Assembly (NCBI RefSeq): GCF_020529025.1
Contig: NZ_JACNMM010000009.1
Location: 62,001 to 126,000, forward strand
Reading direction: 5' to 3'
Source: Oceaniglobus trochenteri
GTDB lineage: Bacteria; Pseudomonadota; Alphaproteobacteria; Rhodobacterales; Rhodobacteraceae
DNA: 64,000 nt
This document shows, piece after piece, positions 33,437-42,290 of this stretch (its first letter is position 1; the number at the start of each line of letters is the position of its first letter). Under the pieces are notes generated by a model. It ran no database searches, had not been told where the DNA came from, and saw only the letters and a program-made list of their open reading frames with translations. The translations under genes and the position numbers were made by a program.

Positions 33437-34792
33437 ATGACCATGACCGATGAAACCCGCGACCCGACGGACGAGGTGCTGCCGCTGCGCAGTCTTGTCC
33501 TGTTCGGCCTGCAACATGTCCTGGTGATGGCGGCCTCGCCGATCACTGCCGTCTTTCTGGTGGCCAAGGCGCTGAACTTCGACGATGCCGTCACCGTTTC
33601 GCTGATCAGCGCAACCTTCCTGATCTGCGGCTTCGGCACCATCCTGCAAAGCTTTGGCCCGGCGGGTTTCGGCGCGCGGCTGCCCTTCATCATGGTGCCC
33701 GGCGGCGCGCCCATCGCGATCTTCCTGGCGATCGCCATGCAGACCGATGTGCAGACGGCTGTCGGCGCGGTGATCATGACGGCTGTGTTCTATTTCATCG
33801 CCCTGCCGGTGTTCCGGCGGCTGTTGACCTATTTCCCGCCCATCGTCGTTGGCACCATGCTTCTTTTAGTGTCGGTCAACCTGGTGCGCATCTATGGCGG
33901 TACCATCACCGGTCGCCCGGGAACCGAGGGGTTCGCCGACCCTCTGAACATCGGTCTTGCCCTGGCCACCATCGTGCTGACGGTTCTTTTCGCGCGGTTC
34001 TTCACCGGCACGCTTCAGCGCCTGGCGGTGATGCTGGGCCTTGTGGGGGGCACGGTTCTGGCCCTGCTGGTCGGGCAGGTCGATATGTCCGGGGTTCTGG
34101 ATGGGCCTGTCGTCGCCGTTCCGCAGCTGTTTCCCTTCGGGATGCCTACCTTCAACCTGCTGGCGGCCCTGCCGCTGATCATCTTCTCGATCATCTCGAT
34201 GGCCGAAGCGACGGGCCAGACCGTTGCGACCGCCGAGATCGTGGGTCGGCGCGGCGATGCCCATGCCCTGGTGCCAAAGACGATCAGGGGCGATGCGCTG
34301 ACCTCGTTGATCGGCGGGATGTTCGGCACCTCGCTGATCATCACTTCGGGCGAGAATATCGGGATCGTGCGGGCCACCAACGTGAAATCGCGTTTCGTGA
34401 CGGCGGCGGCCGGTGTGATCCTGGTGATCATTGCGCTGATCGCCCCCATCGGGCGGCTGGCCTCTGCGCTGCTGGGGCCTGTCATCGGCGGGACCGCCGT
34501 GATCGTCTTCGCCATCATCGGTGTGATCGGGATCGACCTGCTGCGCCGCGTCGATCTGCGCGACCATGGTCACATGTTCACCCTGGCCTCGGCCCTGTCC
34601 ATGGGCCTGCTGCCGATCCTGGTTCCCGGCGTCTATGGCAACTTTCCCCAATGGTCGCAGATGATCCTTGGGAACGGCCTGGCCATGGGCACCATCACGG
34701 CGGTGATCGTGAACGCCCTGTTCCGCCACGTCGGCCCCGAAGTGCCCGCGCAGACCGAACTGGCGGTGGCCAAGGCGGAGACGGCGAAATGA
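33437..34792 (+). CDS. NCS2 nucleobase:cation symporter (uracil/xanthine permease family)
   Basis: 451-residue inner-membrane transporter of the NCS2 family with about 12-14 hydrophobic segments. LFGLQHVLVMAASPITAVFL is the family's N-terminal QH motif; IISMAEATGQTVATAEIVGR and GMFGTSLIITSGENIGIVRA contain the substrate-binding Glu residues and the TSxENIG/xxxTxSENIG-type motif. Substrate is a purine or pyrimidine base or relative. GGGAGG lies 5 bases before the ATG. Its TGA overlaps the ATG of the aminohydrolase gene. Confidence 0.93.
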   Translation: MTMTDETRDPTDEVLPLRSLVLFGLQHVLVMAASPITAVFLVAKALNFDDAVTVSLISATFLICGFGTILQSFGPAGFGARLPFIMVPGGAPIAIFLAIAMQTDVQTAVGAVIMTAVFYFIALPVFRRLLTYFPPIVVGTMLLLVSVNLVRIYGGTITGRPGTEGFADPLNIGLALATIVLTVLFARFFTGTLQRLAVMLGLVGGTVLALLVGQVDMSGVLDGPVVAVPQLFPFGMPTFNLLAALPLIIFSIISMAEATGQTVATAEIVGRRGDAHALVPKTIRGDALTSLIGGMFGTSLIITSGENIGIVRATNVKSRFVTAAAGVILVIIALIAPIGRLASALLGPVIGGTAVIVFAIIGVIGIDLLRRVDLRDHGHMFTLASALSMGLLPILVPGVYGNFPQWSQMILGNGLAMGTITAVIVNALFRHVGPEVPAQTELAVAKAETAK

Positions 34793-36195
34793 CGGATCTG
34801 AAGGCCATGCTGTCGGGCGGGGGCGACATTCTGTTGTTGCCGGGGCAGCTCTATACCGGGGGCGCATGTCGTGGGAAGATGGGTGTGCTTGTCCGCAAGG
34901 GCAGGTACCACGACATCGACGATGCGGCGACGCTGGTGGCGCGATACCCCGAGATAGAGCCGATCCATCTTCCCGATCACCTGTTGATGCCGGGCTTCAT
35001 CGACAGCCACACCCACCTGACCCAGTCCTTTGGAAAGTCGCTGGTCTTCGGGGAACCGTCGGAGATTTTCCGCCGGATCTGGGTGCCGCTGGAATCCAGC
35101 ATGGACGAAAGGATGGTGCATCTGTCGGGCAAGCTGGCCGCGCTGGAATGTCTGCGCGGCGGGTTTACCACCGCCGTCGATGCCGGAACCCGCTCGGACG
35201 GGTGCATCCATGCCCTGGCGCAGGCGGCGCGCGAAACCGGTCTGCGCACCGTCATCGGCTTCATCTGCAACGATCGGGGCGGTGCCGCGAACATTCCTGA
35301 ACGGGATGCCATTCTTGACCGCGCGCGCGCCCACCTGGACGATTGGCAGGATGATCCCCTGATCCACCCTTCGCTTGCCATTTCGATTCCCGAGGTGGCC
35401 AGCGACGACATGCTGCACGATGTCTCGCAGATGGCGGGGCAGGCGGGGGCGATTTTCCAGACCCATGTCAACGAACACCTTGTCGCTGTCGAACGGTCGC
35501 TGGTGGCGCGCGGCCAGCGCCCGATCGAGCATCTTGCCGCCATCGGCGCCCTGGGGCCCCATGCCCTGCTGGCGCATTCCACGCTGATCACGCCGGGCGA
35601 GTTGAACCTGCTGCGCGACAGCGGCGCGGCGGTGGCCTATAACCCTGTCGCCAGCCTCTGGAAGGGTAACGCCATCGCCCCGGCCCTGCAGATGGAGGCG
35701 CTGGGGGTGCGTTTCGGCCTTGGCACCGACGGGACGCGGGCCGATGGCTTCCGGCTCATGGATGCGGGCGAAAGCCTGCAACGTGCCGGGACAGGGCTGG
35801 CCACCGGCGATTCCTCCTGCGGGGGCGGCTGGCTCTGGCTTGAGGCGGCGACAAGCCGCGCTGCCGATTGTGCGGGCCTCTCGAAGGTGACGGGCGCCGT
35901 GCAGGAAGGGCTGGCCGCCGATTTCCTGCTGGTCGACCTGGACCGCCCCGAATTCACACCCTCGCATGATCTGGTCTGGGAGCTGGTGCGCTATGGCAAC
36001 CGCGATCAGATTGACGCGGTCTTCACCGAGGGCCGGCTGCGGATATGGCAGGGCTGGCCGGTGGATTGGGACGCCCGCGCCCTGATGGCCGAGATCCGCG
36101 ACGTGGCCGACAAGGCCATAGCCGGGGCCGGCATTCAACGCATTCACCCGGTTTCGGCCGATCACAAAAGCAGGTGCGCAGACCGTGACCTTTGA
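34789..36195 (+). CDS. Amidohydrolase of the ATZ/TRZ/guanine-deaminase group
   Basis: 468-residue cytoplasmic metal-dependent aminohydrolase. Metal ligands are in GFIDSHTHL (His74, His76), FQTHVNEH, LLAHSTLI and the Asp in GLGTDGTRADG; NE in THVNEH supplies the catalytic Glu. A base or pterin-like amino-heterocycle is likely, because the gene follows an NCS2 permease and overlaps it by four bases. Guanine, S-adenosylhomocysteine-type compounds or pterins are all possible; the sequence does not decide. A start at 34789 is coupled to the permease stop. Confidence 0.82.
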   Translation: MTDLKAMLSGGGDILLLPGQLYTGGACRGKMGVLVRKGRYHDIDDAATLVARYPEIEPIHLPDHLLMPGFIDSHTHLTQSFGKSLVFGEPSEIFRRIWVPLESSMDERMVHLSGKLAALECLRGGFTTAVDAGTRSDGCIHALAQAARETGLRTVIGFICNDRGGAANIPERDAILDRARAHLDDWQDDPLIHPSLAISIPEVASDDMLHDVSQMAGQAGAIFQTHVNEHLVAVERSLVARGQRPIEHLAAIGALGPHALLAHSTLITPGELNLLRDSGAAVAYNPVASLWKGNAIAPALQMEALGVRFGLGTDGTRADGFRLMDAGESLQRAGTGLATGDSSCGGGWLWLEAATSRAADCAGLSKVTGAVQEGLAADFLLVDLDRPEFTPSHDLVWELVRYGNRDQIDAVFTEGRLRIWQGWPVDWDARALMAEIRDVADKAIAGAGIQRIHPVSADHKSRCADRDL

Positions 36196-36892
36196 ACTGT
36201 TCCTGATCCTCTCGGCGGCGGTCTTCGTGGCCGCCTTCGTTCAGGGCGCGATCGGCATCGGCTTTGCGCTGATCGTCGCGCCCATCATCGGGCTGACCCG
36301 CCCCGACCTGTTGCCGGTGACGCTGCTTATCCTGATGCTGCCCCTCAACAGCCATGTCGCCTGGCGCGAAAGGGCGCATGTGGATTGGGACGGCGCGAAG
36401 TGGATCACCGTCGGGCGCTTTGCGGGTACCTTCGCCGGGCTCTGGCTGCTGGCGGCGCTTTCGGCAGGGCAGCTTGATCTGGCTGTCGGCTGGTTCACCA
36501 TTCTTGCGGCGGGGGCGGCACTGGTGGCGCGTCCCTTCGACCCGAACCGACCGACATCGCTGGGCGTGGGGCTGTTCACCGGAATCACCGAAACCTCGAC
36601 CGGGATCGGCGGGCCGCCCCTGGCGCTGCTATACCAACATGCCTCGGGGCCGGTTCTGCGGTCGACCGTGGCGGTCTGTTTCCTGGTGGGCGAGGTGATT
36701 TCGCTTGCTGTGCTGGCCTTTGCCGGGCGGATCGGGGCCGATCAGCTTCTGGCGGCGCTGTATCTCTGTCCGGCGGTTCTGGTGGGCAGCGGCCTTTCGC
36801 GCCTGACCCACAGCCGGATCGGCGGGCCGGGCCTGCGCCTTGCGGTGCTGGTCTTTGCCATCGTCAGCGGGCTTTTCCTGATCCTGCGCTGA
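36185..36892 (+). CDS. TauE/SafE-family exporter
   Basis: 235-residue membrane protein with the internal duplication of the TauE/SafE (DUF81) family: FVAAFVQGAIGIGFALIVAP in the first half and GLFTGITETSTGIGGPPLAL in the second. The family exports sulfite, sulfoacetate and other organic anions. GTG start; the gene overlaps the aminohydrolase by 11 bp, so it is the third gene of the operon and may remove an end product or counter-anion. Confidence 0.87.
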   Translation: MTFELFLILSAAVFVAAFVQGAIGIGFALIVAPIIGLTRPDLLPVTLLILMLPLNSHVAWRERAHVDWDGAKWITVGRFAGTFAGLWLLAALSAGQLDLAVGWFTILAAGAALVARPFDPNRPTSLGVGLFTGITETSTGIGGPPLALLYQHASGPVLRSTVAVCFLVGEVISLAVLAFAGRIGADQLLAALYLCPAVLVGSGLSRLTHSRIGGPGLRLAVLVFAIVSGLFLILR

Positions 36893-36896
36893 CGCG

Positions 36897-36922
36897 GCGG
36901 GCCCCGGCGATGCAGGGCCCGC
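36897..36922. terminator. Stem-loop between the TauE/SafE gene and cpdB
   Basis: GCGGGCCC pairs with GGGCCCGC around a 10-base loop in the 40-bp gap between converging genes. No T tract is present. Confidence 0.45.
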
Positions 36923-36932
36923 GCCGTAGCGG

Positions 36933-38912
36933 TCAGAGTGTCAGGCGGAAGCGGGCGAAGCCGTCGTCGCCCTGGCCCGCAGGCTCCAGCGTGACGCCGG
37001 GCACCTTGTCGGCATAGGCCGCGCCACCGGGACCGGTATCGAAGGTCACCGTGGTGCCGGGCAGCGCCGCGAACACCCAGTTGCCGTCGGCCTTGGGGTT
37101 GATGGTGCCCTGTTCGACGATATAGCGCACGATCACGTCGCGGTTGGTGTCGGGGCCCTCGAACACGATGGTGTCGCCCTTGGCGCCCGGAAAATCCCCG
37201 CCGCCCGAGGCGCGATAGTTGTTGGTGGCAACAATGAACTCCATGTCGTCGCGCACCGGTTCGCCCTGGTATTTCAGGTCGGTGATCCGCGCCGATTCGG
37301 GGTTCAGCGGCGCGCCCTTGGAATCGAAACGCGAGGGCTGTGACAGGTCGATGGCATAGGTCACACCATCCATCACGTCAAAATTGTAGCTGGGGAAGTC
37401 GGGGTTCAGCAGCGGCGTATCGGTGCTGCCCGGTTCGATCTGGTTGAACATGCCCGCGCTGCGCTCCAGCCAGCCGCGAAGCTGCGCGCCGTCGATCTTC
37501 ACTGCCCGGATCGTGTTGGGATAAAGGTAGAGATCGGCAACGTTCTTGATCGCCACGTCCCCCACGGGAACATCGGTGTAATACTCGGGGCCGCCGCGCC
37601 CGCCCGCCTTGAAGGGGGCCGCCGCCGAAAGGATCGGCAGGCCTTCGTATTCGGTGCCCGCCATCATCTGTTTGATGTACCAGGTCTGGGCCTGGCTGAC
37701 GATCTGGACCGACGGATCGTCGGCCACCAGGGCGAAATAGCTGTGCAGCGGTGCCGCGGTCTTGCCAACGCCGCGCCGCACATAGGCCAGGGTGGCGTCG
37801 TGGTCGGCCTGGGCGGCGGCCAGCACGGTATCGTTGCTTTCCACCAGGGCGCTGACGGAACGGTCTTCGTTGCGCTTGGAGATCGGGCGCGTCTCGCTCA
37901 TGTGGCTGGCGATGCGCCAGCCCGCGCCGTCACGTTCCAGCATCAGGTCGACAACGCCGAGGTGGCTGCCCCAGAAACCGCCCATGGTGGCGGGCTTGCC
38001 GTGCAGCGTTCCCTTTTCGGCGTCGACACCGGGGAAATCGGCATAGTTCGGGCCGGGAAAGACAAGGTGCGAATGGCCCGTCAGGATCGCGTCGATCCCG
38101 TCGACAAGGGCAAGCGCGGTCGAGGCGTTCTCCAGCCCCTCCTTGTCGTCCGGCGTGCCGATGCCGGAATGCGACAGGGCGACGATGATGTCGGCCCCCT
38201 GTTCCTTCATCACCGGCACCCAGGCGCGGGCGGTGGCGACGATGTCGCGCGTGCTGACCTTGCCCTCAAGATGCTTGCGATCCCAGTTCATGATCTGCGG
38301 CGGCACGAACCCGATAAGGCCGATCTTGATCGGGTGCTTTTCACCCGCGCCATCCGTCAGCTCGCGGTCGAGAATGACGAAGGGTGGCAGAAGCGTCTTG
38401 TCCTTGGTCGGATCGCTGCCCGCCTCTTTCACCACATTGGCGGAAACCACGGGAAACTTCGCGCCCGCCACCGATTTCATCAGGAAATCGAGGCCATAGT
38501 TGAATTCGTGATTGCCCAGGGTGCTGGCATCGAAACCGACCGCGTTCATCGCCGCGATGATCGGGTGCAGGTCGCCCTCTTTCATGCCGCGTTCATAGGC
38601 AATGTAATCGCCCATGGGGTTGCCCTGCAGGAAATCGCCGTTGTCCAGCAGCAGGGTGTTGGTGGCCTCGGCGCGGATATCGGCGATATGCGCCGCGGTG
38701 CGGGCCAGGCCCACGGTATCCACCGGCTTGTCCGAGTAATAATCGTAAGGGAAAACATGCACATGAAGGTCGGTGGTTTCCATCAGCCGCAGATGCGCCT
38801 GGCCGGCCGCGGCATGGGCCGAAAACGGATGCACCAGCACCATGGCGCCCCCGGCGGCCGTGATGTGAAGAAAGGAACGGCGACTCATTCTGGACACTGC
38901 ATTGAAAGACAT
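36933..38912 (-). CDS. cpdB: 2',3'-cyclic-nucleotide 2'-phosphodiesterase / 3'-nucleotidase, Tat-exported
   Basis: 659-residue periplasmic enzyme that hydrolyses 2',3'-cyclic nucleotides and then 3'-nucleotides to nucleosides. The twin-arginine signal MSRRSFLHITAAGGAMVLV is followed by a metallophosphatase domain (TTDLHVHVFPYDYY, LLLDNGDFLQGNPMG, LGNHEFNYGLDF, ALSHSGIG, LTGHSHLVFPG) and a C-terminal 5'-nucleotidase domain (VATNNYRASGGGDFPG). CAGGAG stands before the ATG. It is divergent from nudC, and the neighbouring permease suggests base scavenging. Confidence 0.95.
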   Translation of the reverse strand: MSFNAVSRMSRRSFLHITAAGGAMVLVHPFSAHAAAGQAHLRLMETTDLHVHVFPYDYYSDKPVDTVGLARTAAHIADIRAEATNTLLLDNGDFLQGNPMGDYIAYERGMKEGDLHPIIAAMNAVGFDASTLGNHEFNYGLDFLMKSVAGAKFPVVSANVVKEAGSDPTKDKTLLPPFVILDRELTDGAGEKHPIKIGLIGFVPPQIMNWDRKHLEGKVSTRDIVATARAWVPVMKEQGADIIVALSHSGIGTPDDKEGLENASTALALVDGIDAILTGHSHLVFPGPNYADFPGVDAEKGTLHGKPATMGGFWGSHLGVVDLMLERDGAGWRIASHMSETRPISKRNEDRSVSALVESNDTVLAAAQADHDATLAYVRRGVGKTAAPLHSYFALVADDPSVQIVSQAQTWYIKQMMAGTEYEGLPILSAAAPFKAGGRGGPEYYTDVPVGDVAIKNVADLYLYPNTIRAVKIDGAQLRGWLERSAGMFNQIEPGSTDTPLLNPDFPSYNFDVMDGVTYAIDLSQPSRFDSKGAPLNPESARITDLKYQGEPVRDDMEFIVATNNYRASGGGDFPGAKGDTIVFEGPDTNRDVIVRYIVEQGTINPKADGNWVFAALPGTTVTFDTGPGGAAYADKVPGVTLEPAGQGDDGFARFRLTL

Positions 38913-38954
38913 CTCGAACTCCTGGAGCGTTGAACGGACATATTGAAAGACATC
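38901..38954. repeat. 13-bp direct repeat spanning the cpdB start
   Basis: ATTGAAAGACATC occurs at 38901-38913 and again at 38942-38954. The first copy contains the cpdB start codon in reverse (MSFN); the second lies upstream and repeats an ATG in another frame. See findings. Confidence 0.7.
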
Positions 38955-39116
38955 ATGACAGGAATTCCGGAGTTAGGAAACTTTTGACATATCCATCACG
39001 GTGAGTGAATGGATTTTAACTCTTGCTTCGGTTGTTTCGCGGATGTTTCTGACAGTGATGCATTTACCGCGCGGTGCTGACGTGGCACGGAATGGGGGAT
39101 TTGTGCGGAGAGCGGA

Positions 39117-40079
39117 ATGAAGCTGGCAGAGACGGTCACTTTTGGCGGCGGCGGGTTGAACCGGGCCGCGGAATTGCGCGCGGATCCGGCAACCCAGGCG
39201 CGGCTCTGGGCCGATCCGGCGGCGCGGGTTCTGCCGATCTGGCGGGGCAAGCCGTTGTTCACGATGGAAAACGGCCGCCAGCTTCCCGGCTGGCTGGGCA
39301 CCGCGCATCCGGCCCTGGCCGACGCGGGGCCGCCGGTCTTTCTGGGGCTGGACGACGGCCCGCGCTTTGCCGTCGATCTTTCCCTGTGGGAGCCCGAGGC
39401 CCTGCCCGACACACTTCACGATTTCTTCGATCCTTCCCAACAGCAGCATCCGGGGTTGCCCGACGACATGGCCTTTGGCGAATTGCGCGGGGTGATGACC
39501 GAACTGACAGCGCGCGACGCCGAACTGGTGGCGACCGCAAAGGCGGTTCTGGGATGGCATGTGACACACCGGTTCTGTGCGCGCTGCGGTGCGGAATCGC
39601 GGATAACGATGGCGGGCTGGCAGCGTGATTGCGCGGCCTGTGGCGGGCATCACTTTCCGCGCACCGACCCGGTGGTCATCATGCTGATCACGCGGGGCAA
39701 CTCTGTTTTGCTGGGGCGGTCTCCGGCCTGGCCCGAAGGGATGTTCTCGCTTTTGGCTGGGTTCGTGGAGCCGGGCGAAACCATCGAAGCGGCGGTGCGC
39801 CGCGAAGTTTTCGAGGAGGTCGGCGTGACAGTGGGGGCGGTGGAATACCTGGCCTCGCAGCCCTGGCCCTTTCCCGCGTCGCTGATGTTCGGATGCCGTG
39901 GCGTGGCGCTGGACGATCAGTTCACCATCGACCCGAACGAGATTGAAGAGGCGCTCTGGCTGACGCGTGAAGAGATGATGCAGGTCTTCGCCGGCGATCA
40001 TCCGCGCATCCGCCCGCCGCGCAAGGGGGCGATCGCCGGATTCCTGCTCTCGCATTGGGTGGCGGACAGCCTGGATTAG
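39117..40079 (+). CDS. nudC: NAD+ diphosphatase NudC
   Basis: 320-residue Nudix hydrolase that splits NAD(H) and can decap NAD-capped RNA. A zinc ribbon (FCARCGAESR, CAACGGHHFPRTDP) precedes the Nudix box GFVEPGETIEAAVRREVFEE and the family marker SQPWPFPASLM. Full length. GGAGAGCGGA lies before the ATG. Confidence 0.95.
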   Translation: MKLAETVTFGGGGLNRAAELRADPATQARLWADPAARVLPIWRGKPLFTMENGRQLPGWLGTAHPALADAGPPVFLGLDDGPRFAVDLSLWEPEALPDTLHDFFDPSQQQHPGLPDDMAFGELRGVMTELTARDAELVATAKAVLGWHVTHRFCARCGAESRITMAGWQRDCAACGGHHFPRTDPVVIMLITRGNSVLLGRSPAWPEGMFSLLAGFVEPGETIEAAVRREVFEEVGVTVGAVEYLASQPWPFPASLMFGCRGVALDDQFTIDPNEIEEALWLTREEMMQVFAGDHPRIRPPRKGAIAGFLLSHWVADSLD

Positions 40080-40119
40080 GGCCGGAAAGACGCTTCGCAA
40101 CGAAAAGGCCACGAAAGCA

Positions 40120-40590
40120 ATGATCGAATTTTCCAACCGCAAGGATATCGAGGCGCCGCAGGATTTCGTCTTTCGGGCGGTCAGCGATTTCACCGCCTTC
40201 GAAAGGCAGGCGCTGCGTCGCGGGCTGGAGGTGACACGCACCAGCGGCAATGGCCCCGTCGGGCCCGGGGCAAGCTGGCTGATGAAGATCGATTACCGCA
40301 ACCAGATCTGGTCGGTGAAGGGCGATATGGTGTCCTTCGATCCGCCGTCGGGCTATGTGATCAGCGGTGGCACCTCGGGGGTGGACCTGGATCTGACGGT
40401 CGATCTTCTGGCCCTGTCGCGTGGGGTGACGCGGTTGACCGTGACGCTGGCGCTTGTGCCGCGCACCTTCAAGACGCGGCTTCTGGCGCAATCATTGCGC
40501 CTGGCGCGCGCGTCGATCCTGCGGCGCATGGAAAAACGCGTGGCGATCTTTGCCTGCGATACCGAGGACAAGTACCGCGCCACGCTTTAG
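40120..40590 (+). CDS. SRPBCC-family protein
   Basis: 156 residues with the START/polyketide-cyclase-like layout: an N-terminal FSNRKDIEAPQDFVFRAVSD, a beta-rich middle and a C-terminal helix (ARASILRRMEKRVAIFA). It likely binds a hydrophobic ligand in the cytoplasm. The function is unknown. It is 40 bp after nudC on the same strand and converges on cobO. Confidence 0.82.
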   Translation: MIEFSNRKDIEAPQDFVFRAVSDFTAFERQALRRGLEVTRTSGNGPVGPGASWLMKIDYRNQIWSVKGDMVSFDPPSGYVISGGTSGVDLDLTVDLLALSRGVTRLTVTLALVPRTFKTRLLAQSLRLARASILRRMEKRVAIFACDTEDKYRATL

Positions 40591-40599
40591 CGCGGCGCG

Positions 40600-41232
40600 T
40601 CAGTATTCCACGCCGATCTGCGCCTTGATCCCCGAGCGGAAGGGGTGCTTGACCAGTTCCATCTCGGTCACCAGGTCGGCCAGTTCGATCAGTTCGTCCT
40701 TGGCGTTGCGCCCGGTCAGCACGACATGGGTCATGTGGGGTTTTTCGTCGCGCAGGAAGGCGACGACCTCGTTGATGTCCAGGTAATCATAGCGCAGGGC
40801 GATGTTGATTTCGTCCAGCAGAACCATGGTGTTGGCGGGATCGCGGATCAGCTCCTTGGCCTTTTCCCAGGCGGCGGCGGCCATCTCCATGTCGCGGGAT
40901 TTGTCCTGGGTTTCCCAGGTGAATCCCTCGCCCATGGTGTGGAAGGCGCAGGTGTCGGTGAAATGCCGCAGGATCAGGTCGCGTTCGCCGGTGCTCATCC
41001 CGCCCTTGATGAACTGGACCACGGCGCATTGCATTTCGTGGGCGATGCAGCGGAAGATCATGCCGAAAGCGGCGCTGGACTTGCCCTTGCCCTTGCCGGT
41101 GTGAACGACGATCAGGCCCTTCTGATCGGTCTTGGTCGCCATGATCTTGTCGCGGGCGGCCTTTTTCTTGGCCATCTTGGCGCTGTGCCGCTCGAGGTCG
41201 GCCTGTTGCTGATCTTGCGGGGTGTCGCTCAT
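40600..41232 (-). CDS. cobO: Cob(I)yrinic acid a,c-diamide adenosyltransferase
   Basis: 210-residue ATP:corrinoid adenosyltransferase of the CobA/CobO type. The P-loop VHTGKGKGKSSAAFG (about 43-57), VQFIKGGMSTGERDL, and LDEINIALRYDYLD with the later HVVLTGRNA are diagnostic. It attaches 5'-deoxyadenosine to the cobalt of cobyrinic acid diamide. The N-terminal 35 residues are charged and variable. GGAGGG precedes the ATG. The other cobalamin genes lie 1.5 kb and further away on the same strand. Confidence 0.96.
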   Translation of the reverse strand: MSDTPQDQQQADLERHSAKMAKKKAARDKIMATKTDQKGLIVVHTGKGKGKSSAAFGMIFRCIAHEMQCAVVQFIKGGMSTGERDLILRHFTDTCAFHTMGEGFTWETQDKSRDMEMAAAAWEKAKELIRDPANTMVLLDEINIALRYDYLDINEVVAFLRDEKPHMTHVVLTGRNAKDELIELADLVTEMELVKHPFRSGIKAQIGVEY

Positions 41233-41298
41233 GGGGTGCCCTCCGGTGCAGTCGCGCCCAGAGTGGCGCGGCTGACCGGTGGGTGCAAGGGGCGCGGG

Positions 41299-41835
41299 TT
41301 ACTTCAGGCGCACCGAAATGGCGGGGTACTTGAATTCGTCGGTTTCGGGGTTGGTGTTGGCGGCGTTGACGGCGCCGATCACGATGGCCCCCAGCACGCC
41401 AGTGCCGATGGCGGCGTTCTGGCGCTGGGACGAAGAGAAGTTGAAGGCGCTGACTGTCGCCGATCCGGCCCGCCCGTCGGGGTGGGTGCAGCGCACGAAG
41501 ATGGCGGGCGAATTCGGGCCGTAATCGGGAACGACGACATTCGCCGGTGTCGTGAAGCTGGCGGTGTAGAGACCGGCATCCAGCATGCAGGGCACACCGC
41601 TGATTTCCACGTTGCCCCCGCCGGTTTCGCCCTGGCCGCGGGTGCGGACATTGACGGTTTCCTGACCACGGAAGCGGGGCACCGGATTGCCGCGGGCCCG
41701 GTCGCGGGCATAGACATCGATCCCGACAGCGCCGGCCGGGTTCTTGGGTGTGACCATGATCGGCGGGGTGGTGACATCCGCCGCTTCGCAGGCGGCGAGG
41801 GACAGAAGGGCAAGGGCAATAAGGGCGCGACGCAT
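41299..41835 (-). CDS. Putative lipoprotein
   Basis: 178 residues with a signal and lipobox (MRRALIALALLSLAAC, Cys16). The mature part contains ISGVPCMLDAGLYTASFTTP, FVRCTHPDGRAGSATVSAFN and, near the C-terminus, a glycine/alanine segment (NAAIGTGVLGAIVIGAVNAA). Not recognised. CGGAGA lies before the ATG. Divergent from another small lipoprotein gene. Confidence 0.75.
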   Translation of the reverse strand: MRRALIALALLSLAACEAADVTTPPIMVTPKNPAGAVGIDVYARDRARGNPVPRFRGQETVNVRTRGQGETGGGNVEISGVPCMLDAGLYTASFTTPANVVVPDYGPNSPAIFVRCTHPDGRAGSATVSAFNFSSSQRQNAAIGTGVLGAIVIGAVNAANTNPETDEFKYPAISVRLK

Positions 41836-41946
41836 GATGTGGGGTCTCCGTTGTTCAGGCCCGCCTAGCATATGAACCGGCGTCGGTTAACAAGTGGTGA
41901 ACGCGGGCAAGTCTTTTTATTTCAGGCCGTTGTGGCCGAAATGTCC

Positions 41947-41962
41947 TTAACGGTTTCTTAAC
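41947..41962. promoter_or_regulatory. CtrA-type site upstream of a lipoprotein gene
   Basis: TTAA-CGGTTTC-TTAAC matches the alphaproteobacterial CtrA motif TTAA-N7-TTAAC exactly. It lies 23 bp upstream of the gene at 41985. A second, poorer TTAAC stands near 41886. Confidence 0.5.
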
Positions 41963-41984
41963 CTCGGCGTGGTGGAAAGGGGGC

Positions 41985-42290
41985 ATGAAACAGCTTGCCG
42001 CCCTTGCCCTGTCAGTCTGCGCCCTGGCCCTTGCCGGTTGCGACAGCCCCAGTATCGCCTTTCAGGGCGTGCCGGCGCAAAGCGTCACCGTTGGCCCGTC
42101 AACCTTCAGTGTCAGGGTGCGCGGCGACCGTGCCGAAGCGATGCGCGTCAGCCGCGAAAGGTGGCCCGCGAAACCCGACATCCTGGCGCGGGGCGAAGAG
42201 GCGATTCGCCGGGCCTCGGGCTGCGGGATCGCGAAGAACGGGCTGAGCGGCGATCAGGCCATCGTGCGCGCTCGTCTTGACTGTGGCTAG
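41985..42290 (+). CDS. Small putative lipoprotein
   Basis: 101 residues. Signal and lipobox (LSVCALALAGC, Cys19), then a short mature part (VPAQSVTVGPSTFSVRVRGD, AMRVSRERWPAKPDILARGE) with two further cysteines. Not recognised. Its stop overlaps the stop of the convergent GNAT gene within a shared CTAG. A CtrA-type site lies just upstream. Confidence 0.68.
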   Translation: MKQLAALALSVCALALAGCDSPSIAFQGVPAQSVTVGPSTFSVRVRGDRAEAMRVSRERWPAKPDILARGEEAIRRASGCGIAKNGLSGDQAIVRARLDCG

